Source: Serratia marcescens subsp. marcescens ATCC 13880
GTDB taxonomy: Bacteria > Pseudomonadota > Gammaproteobacteria > Enterobacterales > Enterobacteriaceae
Direction of reading: 5' to 3'
DNA: 64,000 bases
Assembly (NCBI RefSeq): GCF_017299535.1
Contig: NZ_CP071238.1
Span: 2,356,001 to 2,420,000 of the forward strand
Shown: piece by piece, positions 27,530 through 36,387 of the stretch
How positions within the stretch are numbered: position 1 is the stretch's first letter
How the letters are laid out: each line of letters begins with the position of its first letter
Made by a program: the position numbers and the translations under genes
The notes under the pieces: generated by a model
Databases searched by the model: none
Told to the model about the DNA's origin: nothing
The model's input: only the letters and a program-made list of their open reading frames with translations

Positions 27530-27649
27530 TTTACGATATCGCTAATTAAAAACAACAGACCTGTTTTAATCTCTGCTGCTGTTTTTCGATATGCTTCCGC
27601 ATTTTACGAGCCAAGGCTGGCTTGAATTTTATTTCTGGAAAGGGATGTC

Positions 27650-28936
27650 ATGCGTGATTTGTTTCGACAGGAAGCCACGGATCATCAGCGGGCGAAATGG
27701 GCGGGTAAGGCTTTATTGATAAACGGCTTGCCTGCCTGGTGCTTTGGTCTTTTATCGTTTTTATTTATTCTTGTTTTCCTCTCTTTTCTTATATTCAGTC
27801 ATTATACACGCCGCATTAATGTTTATGGTGAAATCACCACCTTCCCCCGCTCAGTCAACGTGTTTGCGCCCCAACAAGGCTTTATCTCGGAACGCTTCGT
27901 CGAAGTGGGGGATGTGGTTAAAAAAGGCCAGCGTCTTTATCAGATTGATGTCAGCCGAGTGACGGATAACGGGAAAGTGAGCGCCAATACGCGCCTGGCG
28001 CTTGAAAACCAGTTAAAACATGTCGACAGCATCATTCTTAAGTTGCAAGACAACAAGCGTATGACGCTGGAAAATCTACGCGCGCAAAAAAAACAGTATG
28101 AATTGGCGCATATGCAGTCCAAACAGCTGTTGGATAATGCACGAGAGGGGGTGGCATTTGCTCAGGACAACATGCGTTCCTATAAGGAATATCAGCAACG
28201 CGGTCTGATTACCAAAGATCAGCTTAGCGGGCAAACCTATTCATTTTATCAACAACAAAGTCTGTTCCAAAACCTGCATAGTCAACACATTCAGGAGTCG
28301 TTGCAAATTACGAATTTGGAAAGTGACATCGTTACGCGCGCGGCAGATTTCGATAACCAAATTTCGCAGTACCAGTTTCAGCGCAATGATTTGCAACGGC
28401 AGTTAGCGGAAGCCGATGCCAGCGGCGCATTGATCGTGAACGCCCCAAGCGATGGCCGCATTGAGTCTCTCAGCGTTACGCCGGGTCAGATGGTCAATAG
28501 CGGTGACAGCTTGGTACAGATTATTCCACGTAATGGCGCGATTTATCAGCTAGTTTTATGGTTGCCGAACACCAGTGTGCCTTATGTTTCAGCGGGGGAC
28601 GGCATTAACATTCGCTATGACGCTTTCCCTTATGAGAAGTTCGGTCAGTTTCCCGGCAGAATAGAAAGCATCGCTTATGTACCGGCCTCCATTCAAGAAA
28701 TGTCAACTTACAGCAGTTCTCCCGTGCATCAACCCAGCGCGCAAACGGCATCTTTTTACAAGGTAACCGTTTCCCTGGATAAAACGCATATCAGTTACCA
28801 GGGCAAAGCGTTGCAGCTCACTAACGGCATGCGGGCTCAATCCACGCTGTTTCTGGAAGAAAGGCCTCTATATCAATGGATGTTCTCACCTTTCTACGAT
28901 ATGAAAAACAGCCTGATGGGGCCAATCAATGACTGA
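27650..28936 (+). CDS. HlyD-family membrane fusion protein of microcin export (MchE/CvaA-like)
   Basis: The 428-residue periplasmic adaptor links an inner-membrane ABC exporter to TolC. It starts with the typical MRDLFRQEATDHQRAKWAG, has one transmembrane segment (residues ~32-52) and a first lipoyl half around residues 65-105. A long coiled coil covers ~115-255, and the second lipoyl half contains GRIESLSVTPGQMVNSGDSL near residue 275. The end, QWMFSPFYDMKNSLMGP, is shared with the paralogue at 61522. It overlaps the ABC gene by 8 bases. A Fur box lies upstream. Composition is more AT-rich than in the chromosomal neighbours. Confidence 0.93.
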   Translation: MRDLFRQEATDHQRAKWAGKALLINGLPAWCFGLLSFLFILVFLSFLIFSHYTRRINVYGEITTFPRSVNVFAPQQGFISERFVEVGDVVKKGQRLYQIDVSRVTDNGKVSANTRLALENQLKHVDSIILKLQDNKRMTLENLRAQKKQYELAHMQSKQLLDNAREGVAFAQDNMRSYKEYQQRGLITKDQLSGQTYSFYQQQSLFQNLHSQHIQESLQITNLESDIVTRAADFDNQISQYQFQRNDLQRQLAEADASGALIVNAPSDGRIESLSVTPGQMVNSGDSLVQIIPRNGAIYQLVLWLPNTSVPYVSAGDGINIRYDAFPYEKFGQFPGRIESIAYVPASIQEMSTYSSSPVHQPSAQTASFYKVTVSLDKTHISYQGKALQLTNGMRAQSTLFLEERPLYQWMFSPFYDMKNSLMGPIND

Positions 28937-31028
28937 ATCTTATTTAGACGCGCTAAAGGGCAAACTCAATTTGTCGCTGCGCCGCAAAGTGCCGCAGATC
29001 CTGCAAACTGAAGCCTCGGAATGCGGGCTGGCCAGTTTAGCGATGGTATGCCATTACCATGGCTTGCAAATCGATCTGTTTAATCTGCGCAGCCGCTACG
29101 GCTTTTCTTCACGCGGGGCGACGCTCTCCGCGTTGATTGACATCGCGAGCGCACTCAAGCTGCAATCCAGAGCGTTATCGCTGAATATCGATGAGCTTAA
29201 AGCGTTGAAAATGCCCTGTATTCTGCATTGGGACATGAAGCATTTCGTGGTGCTTGTCAGTGTCAGCCGAGGGCGGGCGGTGATCCATGATCCTGCCTTT
29301 GGCCGTAAAGTGCTGGAGTTGCATGAACTGTCGCGGCATTTTACCGGCGTAGCGCTTGAGCTATGGCCAGACAGTGAATTTCAGCCGATCAAACAGCAAA
29401 GCAGATTGCGCTTTCGTAAGCTGATGAGCAATGTGCGCGGCCTTAAGGGAGCCTTGCTAAAGATCTTCTGTCTGTCGATCGTGATTGAAGCGGTTAATCT
29501 GCTGTTGCCCGTTGGTACGCAGTTGGTCATGGACCATGTGATTTTGGCCGGCGATCATGATCTTTTAGCGCTGATATGTATAGGATTGCTGTTCTTTATT
29601 TTATTCCGCACCGGCGTATCCATGTTGCGCTCGTGGATCTCTATCGTCATGGGCGCGTTGATAGACGTGCAATGGAAGGCGGGAGTGTTTGATCATCTGA
29701 TGAAATTGCCGCTTTCCTTCTTTGAGAAGCGCAAGTTGGGTGATATTCAATCCCGTTTCGGCTCATTGGATACGATAAGAGCGACTTTCACTACCAGCAT
29801 CGTCAGCAGCATTATTGATGGCATCATGTCTGTCGGGGTATTTGTCATGATGCTGCTCTATGGCGGCTGGTTAGTTTGGGTGGTGCTCGGCTTTACGGCG
29901 ATATACGTCATTCTCAGGCTGTCGACTTATCAACATTATCGGCAGCTGTCGGAAGAGCAGTTGGTGAAGGGCGCGCGGGCCGGGTCTCATTTCATGGAGA
30001 CGTTATATAGCATCAGTACGTTAAAGGCGTTGGGGTTATCTGAAACCCGTTCACAGTATTGGCTGAATCTAAACGTAGAAACGATCAATGCGGGTATCAA
30101 GCTGACCAAGTTAAACATGATGTTTGGCGGTTTGGGGGCGTTTATTGCCACCTGCGATCAGGTGATCATCCTTTGGCTCGGCGCGGCATTGGTCATAGAC
30201 AATCAAATGACGATCGGCATGTTTATCGCGTTTAACGCCTACCGTGGGCAGTTCTCGGAGCGTGCCAGCAGCCTGATTGACATGATGCTTCAGCTGCGAA
30301 TGTTAAGCTTGCACAATGAAAGGGTGGCGGACATTGTGCTTTCGTCACCGGAACCGCAAATGCCCGCGCGTCAGCTCTTCACAAAAGGCAACGCCGCAGA
30401 GCTTCAGGTGCGGAATCTGCGCTACCAGTATGATCGTTTGGCGAAACCCATTATCACGGATTTGAATCTCAGCATTGCTGCGGGAGAAAGCGTGGCGATT
30501 GTCGGCCCCTCCGGCGTGGGTAAAACCACATTGATGAAGTTAATGTGTGGGTTGCTGTCGCCGGATGAAGGGGCCGTGCTGGTCGATGGTATGGATATCA
30601 GCAACATTGGCGTTAATAATTATCGCCAATGTATCGCTTGCGTGCTGCAGGATGACAAGCTGCTGGCGGGATCTATCGCTGAAAATATTTCAGGATTTGA
30701 CGCCGAAATGGATCTGAAACGTATTGAGGCGTGCGCACGGCGTTGCAATATGCATGATGATATTCAAAACATGCCGATGGGCTACGAAACATTGATCGGC
30801 GAATTGGGGGGAAGCCTTTCTGGCGGACAGAAACAGCGTTTATTGATAGCCCGTGCGCTCTATCGCCGCCCAAGCATTCTGTTTATGGACGAAGCGACCA
30901 GCCACCTGGATCTCGACAATGAAACACATATTAACCGCGCTATTTCACAACTGAACATTACCCGCGTGATTATTGCGCACCGTCCATCGACGATTGCCTC
31001 TGCGGATAGAGTCATTCAACTCGGGTAA
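28929..31028 (+). CDS. C39-peptidase ABC exporter of microcins (MchF/CvaB-like)
   Basis: The 699-residue protein (CvaB 698) cleaves double-glycine leaders and exports the peptide. The C39 peptidase (residues ~20-150) has the catalytic Cys32 in QTEASECGLASLAM, His in HWDMKHFVVL and Asp in VIHDPAFG. Six transmembrane helices occupy ~165-440. The ATPase has Walker A GPSGVGKTT (~525), signature LSGGQKQR (~630), Walker B ILFMDEATS (~652) and IAHR (~682). All catalytic elements are intact. It should process the three precursors encoded by the facing operon. Confidence 0.94.
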   Translation: MTESYLDALKGKLNLSLRRKVPQILQTEASECGLASLAMVCHYHGLQIDLFNLRSRYGFSSRGATLSALIDIASALKLQSRALSLNIDELKALKMPCILHWDMKHFVVLVSVSRGRAVIHDPAFGRKVLELHELSRHFTGVALELWPDSEFQPIKQQSRLRFRKLMSNVRGLKGALLKIFCLSIVIEAVNLLLPVGTQLVMDHVILAGDHDLLALICIGLLFFILFRTGVSMLRSWISIVMGALIDVQWKAGVFDHLMKLPLSFFEKRKLGDIQSRFGSLDTIRATFTTSIVSSIIDGIMSVGVFVMMLLYGGWLVWVVLGFTAIYVILRLSTYQHYRQLSEEQLVKGARAGSHFMETLYSISTLKALGLSETRSQYWLNLNVETINAGIKLTKLNMMFGGLGAFIATCDQVIILWLGAALVIDNQMTIGMFIAFNAYRGQFSERASSLIDMMLQLRMLSLHNERVADIVLSSPEPQMPARQLFTKGNAAELQVRNLRYQYDRLAKPIITDLNLSIAAGESVAIVGPSGVGKTTLMKLMCGLLSPDEGAVLVDGMDISNIGVNNYRQCIACVLQDDKLLAGSIAENISGFDAEMDLKRIEACARRCNMHDDIQNMPMGYETLIGELGGSLSGGQKQRLLIARALYRRPSILFMDEATSHLDLDNETHINRAISQLNITRVIIAHRPSTIASADRVIQLG

Positions 31029-31112
31029 CGTCAGCTTCGCTTCACCTGGCTTCTTCATCTCGACATTTTCGCTACGCCAACCGCGCTGCTCACCCTGTGG
31101 TGGGCCCATGAC

Positions 31113-31139
31113 AAAAAGGGTTATCATAACGATAACCCT
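31113..31139 (-). terminator. Terminator of the microcin/NRPS operon
   Basis: On the minus strand AGGGTTATC/GATAACCCT form a perfect 9-bp stem with a 5-base loop, followed by TTTTTGTC. It lies beyond the last precursor gene, between the converging transcription units. Confidence 0.9.
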
Positions 31140-31214
31140 GGCATGAAATGACGCTTTAGGCGCTGAAGCCAACGTTAACCGGGGAGGTCAGCCGTGTGGC
31201 TGGCAGGGCCCCGA

Positions 31215-31502
31215 TCAGTTCGAATCGGTATTGTTGTTGTTCCCCCACATGGTACCGCCGCCGTTGCTCCCGCCCCAGGGAATGCCTGATGGGCCAACAG
31301 AGCCGGGGGCACGATCGCCAGTGACATAGTTACCGACAGCACCGCCGACAATGGTGCCGACAACGCCGCCCGCCACGCCACCGATAGAGCCGATGCCACC
31401 GCCGATCGCTGCGCCGACCGTTTCCGCGGAAACCGTCAATGTACCGCTGCGATCTCCTGCACCGGAAATGATTGAACATTCTTCAGAGGTAAGATTGCGC
31501 AT
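31215..31502 (-). CDS. Class IIb microcin-like precursor C (95 aa)
   Basis: The leader MRNLTSEECSIISGAG is a double-glycine type of the MR-x-L/I-T/S-x-x-E class, with predicted cleavage before Asp17. The core is a Gly/Ala/Val/Ile-rich membrane-active segment (AAIGGGIGSIGGVAGGVVGTIVGGAVG) and a Gly/Asn-rich tail, SNGGGTMWGNNNNTDSN. The last three residues DSN are shared with the other two precursors here. Known class IIb microcins (E492, H47, M) have the same layout but end in Ser-rich GSGS-like tails whose last Ser carries the siderophore. GGAG precedes the start. The 55-aa immunity gene lies just upstream. Confidence 0.85.
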   Translation of the reverse strand: MRNLTSEECSIISGAGDRSGTLTVSAETVGAAIGGGIGSIGGVAGGVVGTIVGGAVGNYVTGDRAPGSVGPSGIPWGGSNGGGTMWGNNNNTDSN

Positions 31503-31544
31503 ATTTGCTCCTTAATCATTAAATTTTAAAATAAGCCACGTTTA

Positions 31545-31712
31545 TCATGCCGAGCGTTGCCCGCGATCGCTATTGAGCAATTTATGGGTGCCGATAACGG
31601 CAACGGCGATAAGGGCGTATTTCAAGAAGCGATTGAGGGTGAAATAATCCGCAATCGTGCCAGCAACAAGCCCAATTAAAATGGCGAACAATACAATAAG
31701 TGACTTTTTCAT
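31545..31712 (-). CDS. Small membrane protein, putative immunity to precursor C (55 aa)
   Basis: The minus-strand frame starts MKKSLIVLFAILIGLVAG, continues with a short polar turn (ADYFTLNRFLKY) and a second hydrophobic segment (ALIAVAVIG), and ends THKLLNSDRGQRSA. The two-helix hairpin and its position 42 bases before precursor C fit a microcin immunity protein. It is too short for many gene finders. Function is inferred from position and topology only. Confidence 0.65.
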   Translation of the reverse strand: MKKSLIVLFAILIGLVAGTIADYFTLNRFLKYALIAVAVIGTHKLLNSDRGQRSA

Positions 31713-31736
31713 ATGATGAACACGAATCTTCCTGTA

Positions 31737-31997
31737 TTAGTTACTGTCGGCAGGATTGTTCGTCGATGTTTGTTTATTACCACCCAACATGGATTCCACC
31801 ATTTTGCCTGCGGTATAGGCGGCACCACCGATAACGGCACCGGCAACAGCGCCTGGGCCGGCACCGACACCGCCAGCCATGGCGCCGGTCATCGCGCCAC
31901 CAACCGCGCCGGCCGCGACGGCCCCGCCCAGCTCCGCATAGCTGAAATCCCCAGCGGCTGCGATAAAGTTCACTTCATTAATCGTAAGTTCTCTCAT
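31737..31997 (-). CDS. Class IIb microcin-like precursor B (86 aa)
   Basis: The leader MRELTINEVNFIAAAG has predicted cleavage before DFSYAELGG. The core is very rich in Gly and Ala (GAVGGAMTGAMAGGVGAG) and resembles MccH47-type hydrophobic cores. The C-terminal tail NKQTSTNNPADSN ends in DSN like precursor C. AAGGAAG precedes the ATG. Its immunity candidate lies 15 bases upstream. Confidence 0.85.
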   Translation of the reverse strand: MRELTINEVNFIAAAGDFSYAELGGAVAAGAVGGAMTGAMAGGVGAGPGAVAGAVIGGAAYTAGKMVESMLGGNKQTSTNNPADSN

Positions 31998-32012
31998 AAC
32001 GACTTCCTTATA

Positions 32013-32198
32013 TTATTGGTTTTTGGTTTTTGCAGTTTTCCGATACCAGAAAAATGCCACTAGCAAGGTTGAAAAGATAAAGGATTGAATGATTGTGCTG
32101 GTAAACCTCCTGTCTTCGGAAAAAAATAACGAATAAAAAATATCCATGAATGTGTAGTAAAAGCAGAACAAAAAAATCCAACTGCTGGGTAATTTCAT
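32013..32198 (-). CDS. Small membrane protein, putative immunity to precursor B (61 aa)
   Basis: The 61-residue protein has two hydrophobic segments (residues ~6-27 and ~36-52) and a basic C-terminus (WYRKTAKTKNQ). It is placed directly before precursor B with GAGG before its ATG. The immunity role rests on position and topology. It begins 43 bases after the stop of the second NRPS gene, so it probably belongs to the same long transcript. Confidence 0.65.
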   Translation of the reverse strand: MKLPSSWIFLFCFYYTFMDIFYSLFFSEDRRFTSTIIQSFIFSTLLVAFFWYRKTAKTKNQ

Positions 32199-32241
32199 CA
32201 GTGCCTCGATAGGTTTGATTGGCCAGGGGTATCTTCTCGCG

Positions 32242-35200
32242 TTATTCCAATGATGTGGACAACGCGCGCAGCATCCGCGTCAGCGCTCGAAGAAGTTGAG
32301 CGTTGTTTAAAATGCTGTAATGCGTTTCTGCACAATAATTGAGTTGAACGTCATGAGAGGATTGCCTCTCCCAGCGTTGTGCAAGATTGGGGTGTTTACG
32401 CTGACGTTGCTGGCTGAGCCAAAGCGTCAGCGGTATCGCTATCTGTGGCAGAGGGCCGGCGTTATTCGTCAGATCAAAGGATTTTTTCAGCGCCCAACAA
32501 AAGGCTTCGGCATGTTCCAGCGTGATCTTCTCCGCAAGCACGCTCTGATTCAGCGCATAGTGCATTTTTATCTCGTTGGCGAAGCTGTCTATCGCGTTCG
32601 TTTCTTGATGCCGACACAAATGGCGCGCAATACCGAGAGAGTCGAACAGGCTGAGGTAACTTTGCGCCACGCTGAAACCTCGATTCACTGAGGGGGGCTG
32701 GGCGGGCAAACCGCTGTCGACAAGCACCGCATGCGCAAAGGGCGCGCCTTGTTCCGTAGCCTGCGCCGCCATATGGACAGCTAATTGGCCGCCCAATGAC
32801 CAGCCGGCGATAACGGCAGTGTCGCGTTTGGCACGCGGTATGGCCGTCAAATGGGAGGCGGCCAATCGCTGCAGGGTGAGTGTGTCGTCTGCGCCTGGCG
32901 CGGCCAACCCCGGGCTGGCGATGGTGATGATGTTGGCGCAGGCGGAAAGTTGTTTTGTCCACTTTGCATATTGATGCACCTGGCCACCGGCACCATGCAC
33001 CAAATACAAGGTGGGCAGAGAGGGGCGATCGGCTGCGCCGGACAAAATCGATAACGGCAGGGGCGCGTTATCGCGCAGACGCTCGGCAAGTTTATCGAGT
33101 TGTGAGTAGCCAAGGATTTCCGCCAGGGTTAATTCCACATTAAGGGCACGTTTGATGTTACCCAAAAACGTGATGCCGGAAAGCGAGCTGCCGCCATTGC
33201 TGAAGAAGCTGGCATAGGGGTCGATCTTGTCTGGAGCACAGCCTAACGTATCCGCCAACAACTCACGTAGCAGCATGAGTTCCGCGGACGCGGCGGGAAC
33301 AACATCGCTGGCCTGACTCCGTTCGGTGCCTGGCGATAGCAAGGTGCGATCCAATTTGCCGTTGCGTGAAAGCGGGAAACGTTCAATAAGATGATAGTGG
33401 GATGGCGCCATATACGCGGGCAATGCGGCCGTAACCTGCTCGCGTATTCTTTGCTCCGCCTTGACGCTGGCTTTCCCCGCCTCGGTCAATGTGAAATAGG
33501 CTTCCAGATACGGTGTGCCGTTCCGGGTTTCATCGCGACAGACGACGCACGCTTCAGCGACCAGTTCGCTGCTTTTGAGCGCGAATTCGACGTCACCCAA
33601 TTCGACGCGAAAACCCTGCAGTTTCACCTGTTGGTCTTCGCGGCCGAGAAATTCGATGTAACCGCTGCGATGCCAACGGCCACGATCGCCGGTGCGGTAC
33701 ACGCGTTCTCCGGTGGTTGGGAGAAGAACAAAGCTGCCGGCGGTGGTTTGCCTATCGCGCCAATACTCGCGGGCAACGCCAACGCCACCGATATAAATGT
33801 CGCCGGTAACGCCGAAACCGCACGGCTCGAGTTTTTCATTCAACACCCACATGCTTTGATTCGGCAATGCGGTTCCATAGGGGATGGCGTTTCTGTAGTG
33901 CGTATCTCGTGTAAGCGGATGATAAATTGACCATATTGCCCCTTCGGTGGCACCGCCAAGGCTGGTGATGGTGGCGTTGGGGCAAAGCCGATGTGCTTCG
34001 GCGATCAGCCGCGGAGAGATACGATCGCCGCTCAGCCAGATATGCCGCAGTTGAGGCAGCGACAGGATGTTTTCTTGTGCGCAGTATTGCACCAGCATTT
34101 GCAAGATGGCGGGAACCGAGTTCCAGATGCTGATTTTCCGCTGGCGTATCGCATGTAGCCATGCTGACGGCTCTTTAGCGTCGTGCGGCGATAACACGGT
34201 TACCGATGCGCCGGCTAGCCAACTGCCGAACAGGTCATAGACCGATAAATCGAAGGCCAGGTCGGCGAGCGCCAATACGTTGTCACGATGTGAAACGTTA
34301 AACAGTTGATTCATGGTCAGCAAGGTATTGGTGACGGCGCCGTGTTCCATCGCCACGCCTTTTGGCGTGCCTGTCGTCCCCGATGTATAAATGACATAGG
34401 CGAGTGCTTCCGCTTCGCCTGGTGGGAAGGTTGCTGCGCCTGTGACAGGGGGAGAAAACAGCGCCTCCAGATCCTGAACGCGGGTTGTCTGCGGATAGCG
34501 GGCGCGATGGTGAACCCGATTGCTCACAACCCAGGCGCAACCCGATATTCGCATAATGGCCGCTACGCGGGCATCCGGTAATCCTTCGGCCAACGGCAAG
34601 TAGGCGCGTCCGGCGAGGATCACGCCGAGCGCCGCAATAGCTTGATGAGCGCCGCGTGGAAGATCGATGGCGATGAGCGCGCCTGGGGCGGTATGGGCGT
34701 TCAGCCAATGCGCCACGAGGCCGGCGTGCCGCAATAGCCGATCGTAATGCCACACCTGATCTCCCTCGAACAACGCCGGGCGATCCCCATGCTGGTGGGC
34801 AGCGCGTAACAGCCGATCGGAAAGAGGTTGCCGCAAGCAGGCCGGCATCGCCTGCCCGACGGAGAGCTGCCGCAATTGCCGGTTATCGGCCATTGGCGCC
34901 AGCGAATAGTGGTCGACGGCCTGCGAAGGATCGCAGGCAATTTGCTGCAACAGCAATGCGTAAGCTTGCGCCAATCCGTTAATACGCTCCGGCGTAAACA
35001 GCTTGGCGTTGTATTGCCACTCCAACTGAATGCCTTCTGCGCCGGAAATTACTTCCAGAACCAGATCAAACTTGGGCGGCGCATAACTTCTTGGCAGGGG
35101 GTTAACCTGCGCACCGCCAAGATTTAGCTCGTTGCTTTTGCGATGTTGGCAGACGAACATGATTTGAAAAATGGGGTGGAACTTGCCGCGCGTGGGCTTG

Positions 35201-36387
35201 AGTTGTTCAACCAGGTAAGAGAAGGGCAATCCCTGATGTTTGAAAGCGCGCGCAAATTTATTGGCGTTCTTTTGCAGCAGCGCGGTGAAACTGTCGTCGC
35301 CAGTGATGATAAATTGGTGAGCGATCGTGTTGACGAAGCTGCCAACGGCGTCGTTTAACGTCGGCTCATTCCTGTTGGCGATCGGGCTACCGATGACCAC
35401 GCGATCCGTCGCCGATTCTCTGGCAATCAGTAACGCGAAGGCGGAGTGCAACAGCGTAAACAGCGTCGTACCGTTATGTTTGGCTAACTGGGCCAGGGCC
35501 GGCTCCAGTTCGTTCGTAAGCGATGTTCTGACGATATTCTGTGTTTTGCCTGCCGCGGTGATGGCGATATCGTATTCAAGCGCGTGTTTTTCCGGCGCAC
35601 CATCCAGTTCATCGCGCCAAAACGCCATGCTGTCATCGACATTGGCGACGGCGAGGAAAGGGTCTTCAAGATAGCGGAAAAACGCCTGGCCGTTGTCATA
35701 ATGCCAATGCTCTTCGTACGCTTGATAGTCACGGCTCAGTTCATCCACCAGCAAATTGGCCGTCCAGCCGTCGACCACGCAATGGTGGAAGGTCAAGAAT
35801 AGATAGTGGTGCTGCGCGCTCTTTCTCAAGATCCGGCAGCGCAGGGGATACTCAGCCGCGAGGTCAAACGGAATCGTACACTGGGCGTTAAGCGCCGCCA
35901 GCATATTTTCTTGCTGCTCTTCACTGTTCAGCCTGCTGATGTCCTCGAGGCTGTGTTCGAAAATGGTTTCATCAGGATGCACGATGTCAACGGTGATGGC
36001 TTCACCGTCTAGCCGGTAGCGGCCGCAAAGCGCACCGTGCCGCTTGAGCAGTTTTTTCAACGCGGCGAGCAAACGCTCGGGTTCAAAGGGCCCCAGGATC
36101 TCTTTAGCGATCGGAATGTTATACAGCGGGCTGTTCTTGGTGAAGTTTTCATACAGCCACAGGTATTGCCCCGCGTAGTGATTGACGGTGTAACAAGGCT
36201 TCTCGCCGGTGTGCCGCTCTGAATTGTCCGGCGTACAGACAGATAAAAATGCGGTAATGTCTTCCTGCACCGCACTGAGTGCGGCGGCGTCAACATGCTC
36301 GATGGTTTGGCGTCGAGGCGACAGTTCGCCGAATTTTGCTCCCTGTTTCGCCATTTCCATCAGATTGATCAAGCCGATGACGCTCAT
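32242..36387 (-). CDS. NRPS, docking-C-A(Cys-like)-PCP-TE (1381 aa)
   Basis: Domains in order: an N-terminal ~55-residue TubC-like docking segment; a condensation domain with HHCVVDG (~200); an adenylation domain with YTSGTTGTPKG (~665); a carrier domain with FFSNGGSSL (~1062); and a thioesterase with GWSLGG (~1194) and the late His in AETHYSIL. Aligned by eye to GrsA, the pocket reads D-L-Y-N-W-S-L-I-W-K, one change from the cysteine code DLYNLSLIWK of yersiniabactin and pyochelin synthetases; GGATEGAIWSIYHP is typical of that subfamily. The C domain has the normal HHxxxDG, not the DxxxxD of heterocyclisation domains, so no thiazoline is expected from it. The start overlaps the upstream NRPS stop (TGATG). 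It probably adds Cys to the upstream product and releases or transfers the chain. Confidence 0.88.
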   Translation of the reverse strand: MSVIGLINLMEMAKQGAKFGELSPRRQTIEHVDAAALSAVQEDITAFLSVCTPDNSERHTGEKPCYTVNHYAGQYLWLYENFTKNSPLYNIPIAKEILGPFEPERLLAALKKLLKRHGALCGRYRLDGEAITVDIVHPDETIFEHSLEDISRLNSEEQQENMLAALNAQCTIPFDLAAEYPLRCRILRKSAQHHYLFLTFHHCVVDGWTANLLVDELSRDYQAYEEHWHYDNGQAFFRYLEDPFLAVANVDDSMAFWRDELDGAPEKHALEYDIAITAAGKTQNIVRTSLTNELEPALAQLAKHNGTTLFTLLHSAFALLIARESATDRVVIGSPIANRNEPTLNDAVGSFVNTIAHQFIITGDDSFTALLQKNANKFARAFKHQGLPFSYLVEQLKPTRGKFHPIFQIMFVCQHRKSNELNLGGAQVNPLPRSYAPPKFDLVLEVISGAEGIQLEWQYNAKLFTPERINGLAQAYALLLQQIACDPSQAVDHYSLAPMADNRQLRQLSVGQAMPACLRQPLSDRLLRAAHQHGDRPALFEGDQVWHYDRLLRHAGLVAHWLNAHTAPGALIAIDLPRGAHQAIAALGVILAGRAYLPLAEGLPDARVAAIMRISGCAWVVSNRVHHRARYPQTTRVQDLEALFSPPVTGAATFPPGEAEALAYVIYTSGTTGTPKGVAMEHGAVTNTLLTMNQLFNVSHRDNVLALADLAFDLSVYDLFGSWLAGASVTVLSPHDAKEPSAWLHAIRQRKISIWNSVPAILQMLVQYCAQENILSLPQLRHIWLSGDRISPRLIAEAHRLCPNATITSLGGATEGAIWSIYHPLTRDTHYRNAIPYGTALPNQSMWVLNEKLEPCGFGVTGDIYIGGVGVAREYWRDRQTTAGSFVLLPTTGERVYRTGDRGRWHRSGYIEFLGREDQQVKLQGFRVELGDVEFALKSSELVAEACVVCRDETRNGTPYLEAYFTLTEAGKASVKAEQRIREQVTAALPAYMAPSHYHLIERFPLSRNGKLDRTLLSPGTERSQASDVVPAASAELMLLRELLADTLGCAPDKIDPYASFFSNGGSSLSGITFLGNIKRALNVELTLAEILGYSQLDKLAERLRDNAPLPLSILSGAADRPSLPTLYLVHGAGGQVHQYAKWTKQLSACANIITIASPGLAAPGADDTLTLQRLAASHLTAIPRAKRDTAVIAGWSLGGQLAVHMAAQATEQGAPFAHAVLVDSGLPAQPPSVNRGFSVAQSYLSLFDSLGIARHLCRHQETNAIDSFANEIKMHYALNQSVLAEKITLEHAEAFCWALKKSFDLTNNAGPLPQIAIPLTLWLSQQRQRKHPNLAQRWERQSSHDVQLNYCAETHYSILNNAQLLRALTRMLRALSTSLE

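Noticed and set aside
31713..32063. Plus-strand frame across precursor B
   Set aside because: It is antisense to a well-supported precursor and has a low-complexity Gly/Ala/Asn sequence.
32242..36387. Heterocyclisation (Cy) domain before the Cys-type A domain
   Set aside because: The motif is HHCVVDG, a normal condensation motif, so thiazoline formation is not supported.
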